Of a DNA stretch of 64,000 nucleotides, positions 23,938 through 32,744 are shown piece after piece. Position 1 is the stretch's first letter. Each line of letters begins with the position of its first letter. The translations under genes and the position numbers were made by a program. Origin of the DNA: Limimaricola hongkongensis DSM 17492 (lineage in GTDB: Bacteria; Pseudomonadota; Alphaproteobacteria; Rhodobacterales; Rhodobacteraceae). The stretch is from contig NZ_KK088653.1 in NCBI RefSeq assembly GCF_000600975.2, forward strand, positions 868,501 through 932,500, in the 5' to 3' direction. Under the pieces are notes generated by a model that saw only the letters and a list, made by a program, of their open reading frames with translations, did no database searches and was not told the DNA's origin.

Positions 23938-24728
23938 GCGGCCTCGAACTCGGTCTCGGGAACCTTTGCCCCAGTCATATAGGCCACCGCGTCCGACATC
24001 GAATGATTTTTCGGGTCGATGACACAAAGCCGCCTGCCGAGCCGGTGCACGTGGATGCGGTCGGCCAGCTCGAACACATGCGGCATGTTGTGGCTGATCA
24101 GGATGATCGGGATGCCGCGCGAGCGCACGTCGAGGATCAGTTCCAGCACCCGGCGGCTTTCCTTGACGCCGAGCGCGGCGGTGGGCTCGTCGAGGATGAT
24201 GACCTTGGAGCCGAAGGCCGCCGCGCGCGCCACGGCCACGCCCTGGCGCTGGCCGCCCGACAGCGTCTCGACCGCCTGGTTGATGTTCTGGATCGTCATC
24301 AGCCCGAGGTCGTTGAGCTTTTCGCGCGCGAACTTCTCCATCGCCGGGCGGTCGAGCTGGCGCAGCCATTTGCCGCGCAGGCCCGGCTTTCGCATTTCGC
24401 GCCCCATGAACATGTTGTCGGTGATCGACAGGGCGGGCGACATCGCGAGCGTCTGGTAGACCGTCTCGATGCCGGCGTGGCGCGCGTCGTTGGGCGAGTG
24501 GAAGTTGACCTTCCGCCCCTCCAGCGTCACCTCGCCATCCTCGGGGATGACCGCGCCCGACAGCGCCTTGATCAGCGTCGACTTCCCGGCGCCGTTGTCG
24601 CCGATCACGGCGAGGATCTCGCCCGGGTAGAGGTCGAAGTCGCAATGGTCGAGCGCCACCACCTTGCCGTAGCGCTTGACGAGATTGCGGCCCTTGAGAA
24701 TGGGTTCGCGGGTTTGATCGATGCTCAT
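23934..24728 (-). CDS. frcA: Fructose ABC transporter ATP-binding protein FrcA
   Basis: This single-cassette ATPase of 264 residues has Walker A GDNGAGKST (about 40-48), signature LSGGQRQGVAVARA, Walker B VIILDEPTAAL and the switch histidine in ISHNMPHVFE. Most importers of the ribose/CUT2 class have a duplicated cassette, but FrcA types carry only one, as here. It is coupled by ATGA to frcC and by GTGA to frcK. Confidence 0.9.
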   Translation of the reverse strand: MSIDQTREPILKGRNLVKRYGKVVALDHCDFDLYPGEILAVIGDNGAGKSTLIKALSGAVIPEDGEVTLEGRKVNFHSPNDARHAGIETVYQTLAMSPALSITDNMFMGREMRKPGLRGKWLRQLDRPAMEKFAREKLNDLGLMTIQNINQAVETLSGGQRQGVAVARAAAFGSKVIILDEPTAALGVKESRRVLELILDVRSRGIPIILISHNMPHVFELADRIHVHRLGRRLCVIDPKNHSMSDAVAYMTGAKVPETEFEAA

Positions 24729-25789
24729 GCCGACACCTTCCTGATCCACTGGTCCACGGCCACGGCGGCGATGATCAGCACACCGATGAAGAAATAGGTC
24801 CATTGCGCGTCCGCACCCAGAAGGCGCAGGCCAAGAGAGAACACGCCGACGATCAGCGCGCCGAACAGCGACCCCATGATCGAGCCGCGCCCGCCGAAGA
24901 GGGAGATGCCGCCGATCACCACGGCGGTGATGCTCTCGATGTTGGCGTCGTAGCCGGAGGTGGGCGAAACCGAGCCGATCCGCCCGATCAGGGCCCAGCC
25001 GGCAAAGGCGCAGATCAGCCCCGACAGCATGTAGACCGAGATCAGCGTGCGCTTGACGTTGACGCCCGACAACTGCGCGGCCTCGGCGTCGTCGCCCACC
25101 GCATAGACATGCCGGCCCCATGCGGTCTGGCGCAACACCCAGCCCAGCACCACGATCAGCGCGATCATGAACACCACGCCGACGGTGAACACCGCGCCGC
25201 CGATCTCGAACTTGGCGCCGAACAGCTGCAGGATCGGCGCGTTCGCCTCGATCTCCTGCGCGCGGATCGTCTCGTTGGCGGAATAGAGATAGTTGGTGGC
25301 GAGAAAGATCTGCCAGCTGCCCAGAGTCACGATGAAGGGCGGCAGCCGCATCACCGAGACCAGCCAGCCATTGACGAAGCCGCAGGCGGTGCCGACCGTC
25401 AGGCCGCACAGCACGGCGATCGGTGCGGGGATGCCGTATCGGAAGGTGAACTGTCCCATCACCACCGAGGAGAGCACCATGATCGCGCCGACGCTGAGGT
25501 CGATGCCCGCGGTCAGGATCACCAGGCTCTGTGCCGCGGCGACGATGCCGACGATCTGCACCTGTTGCAGGATCAACGTCAGCGCGAAGGGCGAGAAGAA
25601 ACGCGAGCCCAGAAGCAGGCCGAAGATGACGATCGAGGCGATCAGCACGATCAGCGGCACCAGCGCCGGGGTCACGTGCAGCGCGTGCTGGACCCGGCTC
25701 ATCACGCCTTTCGAATGGCTCTCGAACTCGGCCACCTTTTCGGCGCGTTTCTCGCGGACCGAGGATTCATAGTGATCGGTGTCTGTCAT
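24725..25789 (-). CDS. frcC: Fructose ABC transporter permease FrcC (CUT2/RbsC family)
   Basis: This inner-membrane permease of 354 residues has a hydrophilic N-terminus of about 40 residues followed by eight to ten hydrophobic helices. Family segments include TAGIDLSVGAIMVLSSV, GFVNGWLV and GRGSIMGSLFGALIVG. It probably works as a homodimer with FrcA. It is separated from frcB by 143 bp with a strong hairpin, typical where the binding protein is made in excess. Confidence 0.9.
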   Translation of the reverse strand: MTDTDHYESSVREKRAEKVAEFESHSKGVMSRVQHALHVTPALVPLIVLIASIVIFGLLLGSRFFSPFALTLILQQVQIVGIVAAAQSLVILTAGIDLSVGAIMVLSSVVMGQFTFRYGIPAPIAVLCGLTVGTACGFVNGWLVSVMRLPPFIVTLGSWQIFLATNYLYSANETIRAQEIEANAPILQLFGAKFEIGGAVFTVGVVFMIALIVVLGWVLRQTAWGRHVYAVGDDAEAAQLSGVNVKRTLISVYMLSGLICAFAGWALIGRIGSVSPTSGYDANIESITAVVIGGISLFGGRGSIMGSLFGALIVGVFSLGLRLLGADAQWTYFFIGVLIIAAVAVDQWIRKVSA

Positions 25790-25847
25790 GAGGCGCCCCT
25801 CCCGTGGCGTGTGGCATGGTCCGCGGCGACGCCGCGTGGCCCGCCGT

Positions 25848-25878
25848 GATCGGGGTGGGGACGCATCCCGCCCCGATC
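25848..25878 (-). terminator. Hairpin between frcB and frcC
   Basis: GATCGGGGTGGG pairs with CCCGCCCCGATC (11 of 12, plus one wobble) around GACGCAT. A smaller stem lies beside it near 25823. The likely effect is partial termination or 3'-end protection of the frcB message, which would raise the amount of binding protein. Confidence 0.5.
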
Positions 25879-25932
25879 GCGGCCGTTCCGCGCCCCCGCG
25901 AGGGCCCGGAACAATTCAATCGTGCCGCGGCC

Positions 25933-26958
25933 TCAGCCCCAGCAGAGGTTCTGGCCTTCCTCGACCGAGACCGACTCGACGCCGTCGACCGGCTTGTCGG
26001 TGACCAGCTTCACGCCGGTGTCGTAGAAATCCTTGCCTTCGGTGTTCTCGGGCAGGGTGCCGTCCTCGGCATACTGGGCGATCGCCTCGACGCCGAGCCG
26101 CGCCATGTCGAGCGGGTATTGCTGCGAGGTGGCGCCGATGATGCCGTCGGCGACATTGGCCACGCCGGGGCAGCCGCCATCGATCGACACGATCAGAACG
26201 TCATTCTCGCGGCCGATCGCCTTGAGCGCCTCATAGGCGCCGGCGGCGGCGGGCTCGTTGATGGTGTAGACGACGTTGATCTCGGGGTCCTTGGCGAGCA
26301 GGTTCTCCATCGCCGTGCGGCCGCCTTCCTCGTTGCCCGCCGTCACGTCGTTGCCGACGATGCGCGGATCGTCCTCGTCGCCCCACTTGTTGGGATCTTT
26401 CACGTCGATGCCAAAGCCGGTCAGGAAGCCCTGGTCGCGCAGCACGTCGACCGAGGGCTGGCTCACGCCGAGATCGAGCATCGCGATCTTGGCGTTCTCG
26501 GCCTCGTCGCCGAGCTGGGCACGGGCCCATTGGCCGATCAGCTCACCGGCCTTGAAGTTGTCGGTGGCAAAGGTCGCGTCGGCCGCGTCGATCGGGTTGA
26601 GCGGCGTGTCGAGCGCGATCACCAGAAGTCCCGCGTCGCGTGCCTGCTCGACCGCCGAGACGATGGCCGAGGTGTCCGAGGCGGTGATCAGGATGCCCGA
26701 GGCGCCGTTGGCGATGCAGGTCTCTATCGCGTCGACCTGGGTTTCGTGGTCGCCATCGACGGTGCCGGCATAGGCGTTGAGCGAGATTCCCAGCTCGTCG
26801 GCGGCCTGCTGCGCGCCTTCGCGCATCTTCACGAAGAAGGGGTTGGTGTCGGTCTTGGTGATCAGGCAGGCCGAAACGTCCTGCATGTGGCTTTCGGCCT
26901 GTGCGCCGCCGGCGGCCGCGACGAGGGCGAGCGCGGTTCCCGCGAGAAGTGTCTTCAT
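25933..26958 (-). CDS. frcB: Fructose ABC transporter substrate-binding protein FrcB
   Basis: This 341-residue periplasmic binding protein has a cleavable signal peptide (about 1-21, ending GGAQA) and the two-lobed ribose-binding fold (Peripla_BP_4), with [18 protein letters not shown] and SIDGGCPGV. Two or three cysteines are present. The ATG at 26958 has GGGAGG 9 nt upstream. The complete frcBCAK order together with a divergent ROK repressor matches the S. meliloti fructose system, so fructose (also ribose or mannose) is the inferred ligand. Confidence 0.9.
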   Translation of the reverse strand: MKTLLAGTALALVAAAGGAQAESHMQDVSACLITKTDTNPFFVKMREGAQQAADELGISLNAYAGTVDGDHETQVDAIETCIANGASGILITASDTSAIVSAVEQARDAGLLVIALDTPLNPIDAADATFATDNFKAGELIGQWARAQLGDEAENAKIAMLDLGVSQPSVDVLRDQGFLTGFGIDVKDPNKWGDEDDPRIVGNDVTAGNEEGGRTAMENLLAKDPEINVVYTINEPAAAGAYEALKAIGRENDVLIVSIDGGCPGVANVADGIIGATSQQYPLDMARLGVEAIAQYAEDGTLPENTEGKDFYDTGVKLVTDKPVDGVESVSVEEGQNLCWG

Positions 26959-27041
26959 GTCCGTAATCCTCCCAGATGTCGCCCCGGGGCTCCTCCACCG
27001 CCGGGATCGCGGCCAGATGACACCGATTCCAGAGCGTCGGT

Positions 27042-27072
27042 CAATAAATAAATCCTGTTGATTTATTAATTG
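27042..27072. promoter_or_regulatory. AT-rich palindrome, candidate FrcR (ROK) operator
   Basis: CAATAAATAAATC and GATTTATTAATTG form inverted arms (12 of 13 positions match) around the spacer CTGTT, in the 148-bp region between frcB and frcR. ROK repressors such as Mlc and NagC bind similar AT-rich inverted repeats. The composition stands out sharply from the GC-rich surroundings, and the site could control both divergent genes. Confidence 0.7.
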
Positions 27073-27106
27073 TGGGCGCGTCATGCTGTAGCCGGGAGGA
27101 CGTCCC

Positions 27107-28306
27107 ATGGACATATCCGAAGTGCGCAGCCTCGCGGGCGGGGCGAACCAGCGCGGGCTGCGCGACCACAACGCGCGTCTGCTGCTGACCTTGCTGCAGC
27201 GGCACGGGCCGATGCCGGGCAGCGATCTGGCGCGGCTGTCGGGGCTGTCGCCGCAGACGGTCTCGGTGATCCTGCGCCGTCTCGACGCAGATGGCATGGT
27301 GCTGCGCGGCGCGCCGCAGCGCGGCCGCGTCGGCAAGCCGCGCGTGCCGGTGGGGCTGAACCCAGACGGTGCCTTTTCGATCGGGCTCAAGGTCGGTCGG
27401 CGCAGCGCCGACCTGATGCTGGTCGATCTGCACGGGCAGGTGCGCGGGCAGCTGCACGACACGTATCGCTATCCCGATCCCGACGGGATCTTGCGGTTTT
27501 TGCAGGAAGGACTCGCAAAGCTCGCGGCCTGCCTTCCATCGGCGCTGCGCGACCGGATCGTCGGGATCGGCGTGGCGCGTCCGGGCGAGCTGTGGGTCTG
27601 GCAGGAGACGGTGGGCGGGCCGCCCGCGGCACTCGATGGCTGGCGCGGCTTTGATTTCGCCGCCGAGGTCGCGCGGTTTTCGGACTTGCCGGTCTATGTC
27701 GAGAACGACGCCACCGCCGCCTGCCGCGCCGAGCACGTGTTCGGCCGTGGCCGGGCGTTCCGCGATTATGCTTATTTCTTCATGGGCTCTTTCATCGGGG
27801 GCGGCATCGTTCTCAACCATTCCGTGTTCGGTGGCGCGCAGGGCAATGCGGGCGCGATGGGGCCGTTGCCCACGCATGATGCCCAGGGGCGCCCGGCGCA
27901 GCTGCTCGACACGGCCTCGCTGCACATTCTCGAAAAGCGTCTCGTGGCGGCGGGGCACGATCCGTCGCGGCTGTGGATGTTGCCGCAGGACTGGTCGGGG
28001 CTCGACGCGGTGGTCGACCCATGGCTCGACGCGGTCGGCGAAGAGCTGGCCCGTGCCGCGGCCACGGTCTGCGCGGTGATCGATTTCGAGGCCGTGCTGT
28101 TCGATGGCGGCTTTCCCGAAGCGGTCCGTATGGCTCTCGTGGAGCGGATTCGCGCCGCCATGGGGCGGATCGACCTGCGCGGCCTGGTGCCGCCCCGGAT
28201 CGAGGCGGGCACGGTCGGGGGGAATGCGCGCGGGCTCGGGGCCGCCTGCGCGCCGATCTTCGCGCAGTTCCTGCTCGACACCCATTCGGGCTTCGCCGCG
28301 GCCTGA
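27107..28306 (+). CDS. frcR: ROK family transcriptional repressor, FrcR-like
   Basis: This 399-residue protein has an N-terminal winged helix-turn-helix (about 20-85, [20 protein letters not shown]) and a ROK sugar-binding domain with the phosphate loop [12 protein letters not shown]. The usual zinc-binding CxCGxxGC motif of ROK proteins is not visible; the segment [15 protein letters not shown] stands in that place, so metal binding is doubtful. It diverges from frcBCAK across a strong palindrome, pointing to a repressor released by fructose or a derivative. GGGAGGA precedes the ATG. Confidence 0.87.
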   Translation: MDISEVRSLAGGANQRGLRDHNARLLLTLLQRHGPMPGSDLARLSGLSPQTVSVILRRLDADGMVLRGAPQRGRVGKPRVPVGLNPDGAFSIGLKVGRRSADLMLVDLHGQVRGQLHDTYRYPDPDGILRFLQEGLAKLAACLPSALRDRIVGIGVARPGELWVWQETVGGPPAALDGWRGFDFAAEVARFSDLPVYVENDATAACRAEHVFGRGRAFRDYAYFFMGSFIGGGIVLNHSVFGGAQGNAGAMGPLPTHDAQGRPAQLLDTASLHILEKRLVAAGHDPSRLWMLPQDWSGLDAVVDPWLDAVGEELARAAATVCAVIDFEAVLFDGGFPEAVRMALVERIRAAMGRIDLRGLVPPRIEAGTVGGNARGLGAACAPIFAQFLLDTHSGFAAA

Positions 28307-28373
28307 ACGATGGCCCGCGCTGGGCGGAGACGGCGCTTGTCAAGCGATGCGCCATGCCCGACAAATGAAAGGC

Positions 28374-28394
28374 GGCCTGCCGCGACGGCAGGCC
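28374..28394 (+). terminator. Terminator-like hairpin after frcR
   Basis: A perfect 9-bp stem (GGCCTGCCG/CGGCAGGCC) with loop CGA lies 68 bp after the frcR stop and just before the otsB promoter region. Confidence 0.55.
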
Positions 28395-28412
28395 GGGGAA
28401 GACCGCCGAACG

Positions 28413-28437
28413 GGAACCCGCGCCACCGCGCATGGTT
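28413..28437 (+). promoter_or_regulatory. EcfG-like promoter upstream of otsBA
   Basis: GGAAC (28413-28417), a 16-bp spacer and GGTT (28434-28437) match the alphaproteobacterial EcfG consensus GGAAC-N16/17-CGTT except for one base. The start would be about 65 nt before otsB. Trehalose genes are known EcfG/RpoE2 targets in other alphaproteobacteria. Confidence 0.5.
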
Positions 28438-28509
28438 GTATCCAAAAGCCACCTTCGCGTCTGCGATCCGGGTGGCTGCGGGCCGTTGGCCGCCAGTTGG
28501 AGACAGGGA

Positions 28510-29292
28510 ATGTATTACGAGATGATCGGATTTCACGGTGAGCACCAAAGCGAGCACACGGTCGACGGTGTGCCCGAGCCAAAGCTGGATCGATCGACCC
28601 TGTTTCTCGATTTCGACGGCACGCTGGTCGAACTTGCCGATCGCCCCGACGCGATCGAGGTCGATGCCGGCATGGGCGACCTTCTGCGCGCCTTGTCGGC
28701 CAAGACCGATGGCCGGGTGGTGATCATCACCGGGCGCGCGATCGAGGATGTGCAGCAATATCTGCAGGGGTTCGACGGCCCGATCATCGGCGGTCATGGC
28801 GCGCAGGAGCGCCAGGCGGGCGAGATCCGCAACCACGAGCTGGCCGACCCCGCGACCGTCGGCCATCTGGGAACGATGACCGCGGCCTTCGCCGCCACCC
28901 ATGAGGGGCTGATCTGCGAGCAGAAGCCGACCGGCGTGGTGCTGCATTTCCGCCAGAACGAGGATCTCGCATCGCAGGCCTACGCCTTCCTTCGGGCGCT
29001 TTCCGAAACCCATGACGGTTTCGATCTGCACCACTCCAAGATGGCCTACGAGCTGCGCCCCGCCGGCATCGGCAAGGATGTCTCGATGCGCCGTATGATG
29101 GAGAGCGGCGCCTTCGCGGGCACCATGCCGATCTTCTTCGGCGACGACGTCACGGATGAGCCGGCGCTGCACTGGGTGGCCGAGCAGGGCGGCATCGCCG
29201 TCAAGGTGGGCGAGGGCGAGACCGCCGCGGGCTGCCGCCTGAAGAATCCCGAGGCCGCCCGGAGGACGTTGCGCCGCTGGGCCGAGGCGTAA
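28510..29292 (+). CDS. otsB: Trehalose-6-phosphate phosphatase OtsB
   Basis: This HAD-type phosphatase of 260 residues removes phosphate from trehalose 6-phosphate. It shows DFDGTL (Asp34, Asp36), IITGRA and the metal-binding GDDVTDEPA. I chose the ATG at 28510 with GGAG 7 nt upstream; an upstream ATG at 28432 would overlap the promoter -10 element (28434-28437) and is unlikely to be used. The next gene otsA begins 2 bp after the stop, so trehalose synthesis is one unit. Confidence 0.9.
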   Translation: MYYEMIGFHGEHQSEHTVDGVPEPKLDRSTLFLDFDGTLVELADRPDAIEVDAGMGDLLRALSAKTDGRVVIITGRAIEDVQQYLQGFDGPIIGGHGAQERQAGEIRNHELADPATVGHLGTMTAAFAATHEGLICEQKPTGVVLHFRQNEDLASQAYAFLRALSETHDGFDLHHSKMAYELRPAGIGKDVSMRRMMESGAFAGTMPIFFGDDVTDEPALHWVAEQGGIAVKVGEGETAAGCRLKNPEAARRTLRRWAEA

Positions 29293-29294
29293 CC

Positions 29295-30674
29295 ATGTCC
29301 GAAGGTCGCCTCATCGTCGTTTCCAACCGCATCCCCACGGAGGCCGCCCCATCGGGCGGCCTGGTGGTGGCGCTGCATGACGCGCTCAAGGAGCGCGGCG
29401 GCGTCTGGATCGGAAATTCGGGCAAGCGGGTCGCACCCGAAGAGGCCGCGAAGGGGCTGACCCGGATCGCCGCGGACCCCTATGAGCGCTACAGCTTCGA
29501 TCTGACCGAGGAGGAGCATGATGGCTTCTATCTCGGCTACGCCAACGCCACGCTCTGGCCGCTTTTCCATCATCGGACCGACCTGCTCGAAGTCGATCCC
29601 GACCAGGCCCGGGTCTACCGCGAGGTCAATGAGCGCGTGGCGGGGCTGATCGCCGAGGTGGTGCGGCCCGGAGACGTGATCTGGGTGCATGATTACCATT
29701 TCCTGCCTCTGGCCGAGGCGCTGCGCCGTCGCGGCGTGGCGAACCGCGTCGGGTATTTCCTGCACATCCCGTTCCCGAACCCTTCCGACATGCCCGCACT
29801 GCCGGAACGCAAGCTGATGCCCGGATGGCTGTCGTCCTTCGATCTGATCGGGCTGCAGACCAAGCGCGACGTGTCGAACGCGCTCGATTTCCTGCGCGAC
29901 AACGGGGCCGAGATCCTGCTGCGGGGCAGGCTCAAGCTCGATGACCGGCAGTTCGAGGTGGCGAGCTTTCCGATCGGCATCGATGTCGACGGTTTCATCG
30001 AAGCCGCCGAGAAGAACGCCGATGCGGGCGAGCATCTGCGCCTGTCGCCGGGCGAGAGGCTGGTGCTCGGGGTCGACCGGCTGGATTACTCCAAGGGCCT
30101 GCCGCAGCGCTTCGCGGCCTTTGGCGAATACCTGTCGCACCGGCCCGACCCGCAGGTGCGCGCCACGCTTTTGCAGATCGCGCCGCCTTCGCGCGAGAAT
30201 GTCGAGGCCTACAAGGACATCCGTCAGGAGCTCGAAACCATCACCGGCCGGGTCAATGGCGAAATGGCCGAGCTCGACTGGACGCCGATCCGCTACATTC
30301 GCCGCAATATCGAGCGCGATGTGCTGGCGGGGCTCTACCGGCGCGGCGACGCCTGTCTCGTGACGCCGTTGGCCGACGGGATGAACCTCGTCGCAAAGGA
30401 ATTCGTGGCCGCGCAGGACGGGGCCGATCCGGGCGTGCTGATCCTGTCGCATTTCGCGGGCGCGGCCGAGCAGATGGACGCGGCGCTGATGGTCAACCCA
30501 TATGATCCGGGGGAAACCGCCAAGGCGATCGACCAGGCGCTGTCAATGCCGCTGCACGAGCGGCAGGCCCGCCATCTGAGCCTGATGCAGTCGATCCGCG
30601 AGACCGATATCGACTGGTGGACCCGGACCTATCTCGCGGCGCTGCAAAAGCCGATCGCGCCTGTCGGAAACTAA
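29295..30674 (+). CDS. otsA: Trehalose-6-phosphate synthase OtsA
   Basis: This GT20 glycosyltransferase of 459 residues joins UDP-glucose and glucose 6-phosphate. It has the N-terminal VVSNRIP and GGLVVAL segments, the acceptor region WVHDYHFLPL, the donor-site GVDRLDYSKGLPQR and PLADGMNLVAKEF. The product, trehalose, protects against osmotic and heat stress. The position next to the general stress response genes fits this. Confidence 0.95.
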   Translation: MSEGRLIVVSNRIPTEAAPSGGLVVALHDALKERGGVWIGNSGKRVAPEEAAKGLTRIAADPYERYSFDLTEEEHDGFYLGYANATLWPLFHHRTDLLEVDPDQARVYREVNERVAGLIAEVVRPGDVIWVHDYHFLPLAEALRRRGVANRVGYFLHIPFPNPSDMPALPERKLMPGWLSSFDLIGLQTKRDVSNALDFLRDNGAEILLRGRLKLDDRQFEVASFPIGIDVDGFIEAAEKNADAGEHLRLSPGERLVLGVDRLDYSKGLPQRFAAFGEYLSHRPDPQVRATLLQIAPPSRENVEAYKDIRQELETITGRVNGEMAELDWTPIRYIRRNIERDVLAGLYRRGDACLVTPLADGMNLVAKEFVAAQDGADPGVLILSHFAGAAEQMDAALMVNPYDPGETAKAIDQALSMPLHERQARHLSLMQSIRETDIDWWTRTYLAALQKPIAPVGN

Positions 30675-30698
30675 ATCGAACCGCGTCGATTTTTCTGG

Positions 30699-30723
30699 GG
30701 AACCAAGTGCCGCGCCGCCGGTT
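30699..30723 (+). promoter_or_regulatory. EcfG-like promoter upstream of the BrkB gene
   Basis: GGAAC (30699-30703), 16 bp, then GGTT (30720-30723) match the EcfG consensus with one mismatch, just as upstream of otsB. The site lies 25 bp after the otsA stop and about 185 bp before the membrane protein gene. Confidence 0.4.
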
Positions 30724-30768
30724 TGGTGGATGAAGAGGCGCCGTTCCCTCGCCTCTCTCATTCCCCAA

Positions 30769-30821
30769 GGCCGGCGGCGGACCTTCCTGATCATTCCCTC
30801 GGGGAAGATCCACCGCCGGCC
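30769..30821 (+). terminator. Long hairpin in the otsA-brkB gap
   Basis: GGCCGGCGGCGGA pairs with TCCACCGCCGGCC (12 of 13) across a 27-nt loop. It could end the otsBA transcript or act in the leader of the BrkB gene, because the EcfG-like promoter lies upstream of it. Confidence 0.4.
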
Positions 30822-30906
30822 ACCCCCATGTTTCCCGTGCCCTTCACAACCTCCGGTCCGCATGCAATCCTGCATGTGAGCGAGCATCCGCTCATGTTAT
30901 GGCGGA

Positions 30907-31824
30907 GTGCAGCTGTTGTCCCGATCGACCCGTTTTTTCACCCTGCCGCGCCTGCTGTGGCGGTTGCTGATCGGGCTGTGGACCCTGTCGGGCGAGGTGC
31001 AGCTCGGGCTGGTCGCGGCGGGGGTGGCCTTTTACTCGGTCTTCGCGATCTTTCCCGCCATCGCCGCGCTGATCGCGATCTTCGGCCTCGTCGCCGATCC
31101 CGAGGTGATCAAGGCGCAGCTCGAACTGATGCGCGAGATCATCCCGGTCGAGGCCTACGGGCTATTGACCGAGCAGTTGAACCTGATGGTGTCGACCCGG
31201 CCTGAAACCTTGGGTTTCGCGACGGTCATGTCGACCTTCGTGGCGCTGTTCTCGGCCCGCAATGGGGTCGCCTCGCTGATCCTCGGGCTCAACCAGATCT
31301 ATGGCCGTCCCAATCGCAACGGCGTGTGGCAACTGCTCGTGGCGATGCTGCTGACCTTTTCGCTGATCGCGATCGCGGTGCTGGCGATGCTGGTGGTGGT
31401 GGTCGCGCCGATCCTGCTGGCGGTGCTGCCGCTGGGCAGCGGCACGGGCTGGGCGCTCGAGGCGGTGCGATGGATCGCGGCCTTCGGCATCGTACTGGCG
31501 GGGCTCGGGGTGCTCTACCGGTTCGGGCCCAACATGCGCGGCGCGCGTGGGCGCTGGATCACGCCGGGGGCCTTTCTGGTGATCCTGTTCTGGCTGCTCG
31601 CCTCTGCCGGGTTCTCGTATTACCTGTCGAATTTCGGCAATTACAACGAGGTCTACGGCTCGATCGGCGCGGTCGTGGCGCTGCTGATGTGGCTGTTCAT
31701 CTCGGCATGGCTGGTGCTGCTTGGGGCTGCGATCAACGTGGTCTGGGCCCGGATCGTCCGGTCGGGCACCGGCATTTCGCAGGGCGCCATTCATCCCGGC
31801 CCGCGGCCAAGAGAGATCGGTTAG
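30907..31824 (+). CDS. YihY/BrkB family inner membrane protein
   Basis: This 305-residue protein has about six membrane helices and the family pattern AAGVAFYSVFAIFPAIAALIA near residue 40. YihY/BrkB proteins are of uncertain function; they are sometimes misannotated as RNase BN. The start is ambiguous: GTG at 30907 overlaps the GGAG element, whereas TTG at 30916 has GGAG at ideal spacing. It lies between trehalose synthesis and the stress regulators and may belong to the same regulon. Confidence 0.8.
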   Translation: MQLLSRSTRFFTLPRLLWRLLIGLWTLSGEVQLGLVAAGVAFYSVFAIFPAIAALIAIFGLVADPEVIKAQLELMREIIPVEAYGLLTEQLNLMVSTRPETLGFATVMSTFVALFSARNGVASLILGLNQIYGRPNRNGVWQLLVAMLLTFSLIAIAVLAMLVVVVAPILLAVLPLGSGTGWALEAVRWIAAFGIVLAGLGVLYRFGPNMRGARGRWITPGAFLVILFWLLASAGFSYYLSNFGNYNEVYGSIGAVVALLMWLFISAWLVLLGAAINVVWARIVRSGTGISQGAIHPGPRPREIG

Positions 31825-31843
31825 GCCGATGCGCGGCGGCAGG

Positions 31844-31868
31844 TCGCCCGGCCTTTGGGGCCGGGCGA
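31844..31868. terminator. Bidirectional terminator between the BrkB gene and phyR
   Basis: A perfect 10-bp stem (TCGCCCGGCC/GGCCGGGCGA) with loop TTTGG lies in the 52-bp gap between two convergent genes. Confidence 0.65.
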
Positions 31869-31876
31869 GGGGAGCG

Positions 31877-32689
31877 TCAGCCGTGCAGGGGGCCCGTCGA
31901 GGAAAAGAACATCGCCTGGCTCACCGCCGAGCGCACCTGCTCTTCGCCGTAAGGCTTGGAGATCAAGAAGGCGGGCTCGGGACGCTCGCCGGTCAGCAGC
32001 CGCTCGGGGAAGGCGGTGATGAAGATCACCGGCAGGTTGCCATGCGCCTCGAGAATGTCGCGCACGGCGTCGATGCCCGAGGAGTTGTCGGCGAGCTGGA
32101 TGTCGGCCAGCACGAGGTCGGGCTTTTCCTGCTGCGCCAGCTTGACCGCGTCGTCGCGGGTGCGCGCGACGCCAGTGATGGCGTGGCCCATGTCCGAGAC
32201 GATGGATTGCAGGTCCATGGCGATGATCGCCTCGTCCTCGATCACGAGGATACGGCCCGAGATGCTGTCTTCCATCTCCTGGCGCGCGATCTTGACGAGA
32301 TGCGCGACCTCGTCCTCGTCGGTCTGCATGATCTCGGCGATCTCGGCGGTCGAGAAATCCTCGATCGTGTTGAGCAGCAGCGCCTCGCGGGTGTTGGGGG
32401 TCAGCTTGGCGAGATGCGCCTGCGCCGCGGCGGCAAGGCCGCTTTCGTCGCCGGAGACGGGCGCGCCGGAGCTTTGCCAGATCAGGTGGAACACGCGAAA
32501 CAGCGCCGTGCGCGGCGAAGCGTCGGTGTCGAAGACCGAGCGATCCTCGAGAATGGCCTCGAGCGTGGCTGCGGCATAGGTGTCACCGCTGTCCTGGCTT
32601 CCTGTCAGCGCCCGCGCATAGCGGCGCAGATAGGGCAGCTCGTGCCCGATCACCGTGGCGAGGTCGGGTGCGGTGGTGGTTGTCGTCAT
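31877..32689 (-). CDS. phyR: Response regulator PhyR (sigma-factor-mimic) of the general stress response
   Basis: This 270-residue regulator has an N-terminal sigma-like domain (about 1-130) that mimics EcfG and a C-terminal receiver domain with VIEDEAIIAMDL and phosphoacceptor Asp196 in LADIQLAD. When phosphorylated, PhyR binds the anti-sigma factor NepR and frees EcfG. I chose the ATG at 32689 because the EcfG-type promoter (-10 at 32727-32730) places the transcript start downstream of the next in-frame ATG at 32743, which therefore cannot be used. It is divergent from nepR-ecfG, the classical arrangement. Confidence 0.95.
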   Translation of the reverse strand: MTTTTTAPDLATVIGHELPYLRRYARALTGSQDSGDTYAAATLEAILEDRSVFDTDASPRTALFRVFHLIWQSSGAPVSGDESGLAAAAQAHLAKLTPNTREALLLNTIEDFSTAEIAEIMQTDEDEVAHLVKIARQEMEDSISGRILVIEDEAIIAMDLQSIVSDMGHAITGVARTRDDAVKLAQQEKPDLVLADIQLADNSSGIDAVRDILEAHGNLPVIFITAFPERLLTGERPEPAFLISKPYGEEQVRSAVSQAMFFSSTGPLHG

Positions 32690-32719
32690 CGGCTGAGAGT
32701 CCCCAAATTCATTTTTTCT

Positions 32720-32744
32720 GGAACCGAACGCGGCCATTGGCATT
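32720..32744 (+). promoter_or_regulatory. EcfG-like promoter for nepR-ecfG
   Basis: GGAAC (32720-32724), 16 bp and CATT (32741-32744) give the EcfG consensus with one mismatch. It overlaps the perfect opposite-strand promoter of phyR. Confidence 0.5.

Noticed and set aside
32690-32743. Longer PhyR start at 32743
   Set aside because: It would lie between the -35 and -10 elements of the predicted phyR promoter, so it could not be on the transcript.
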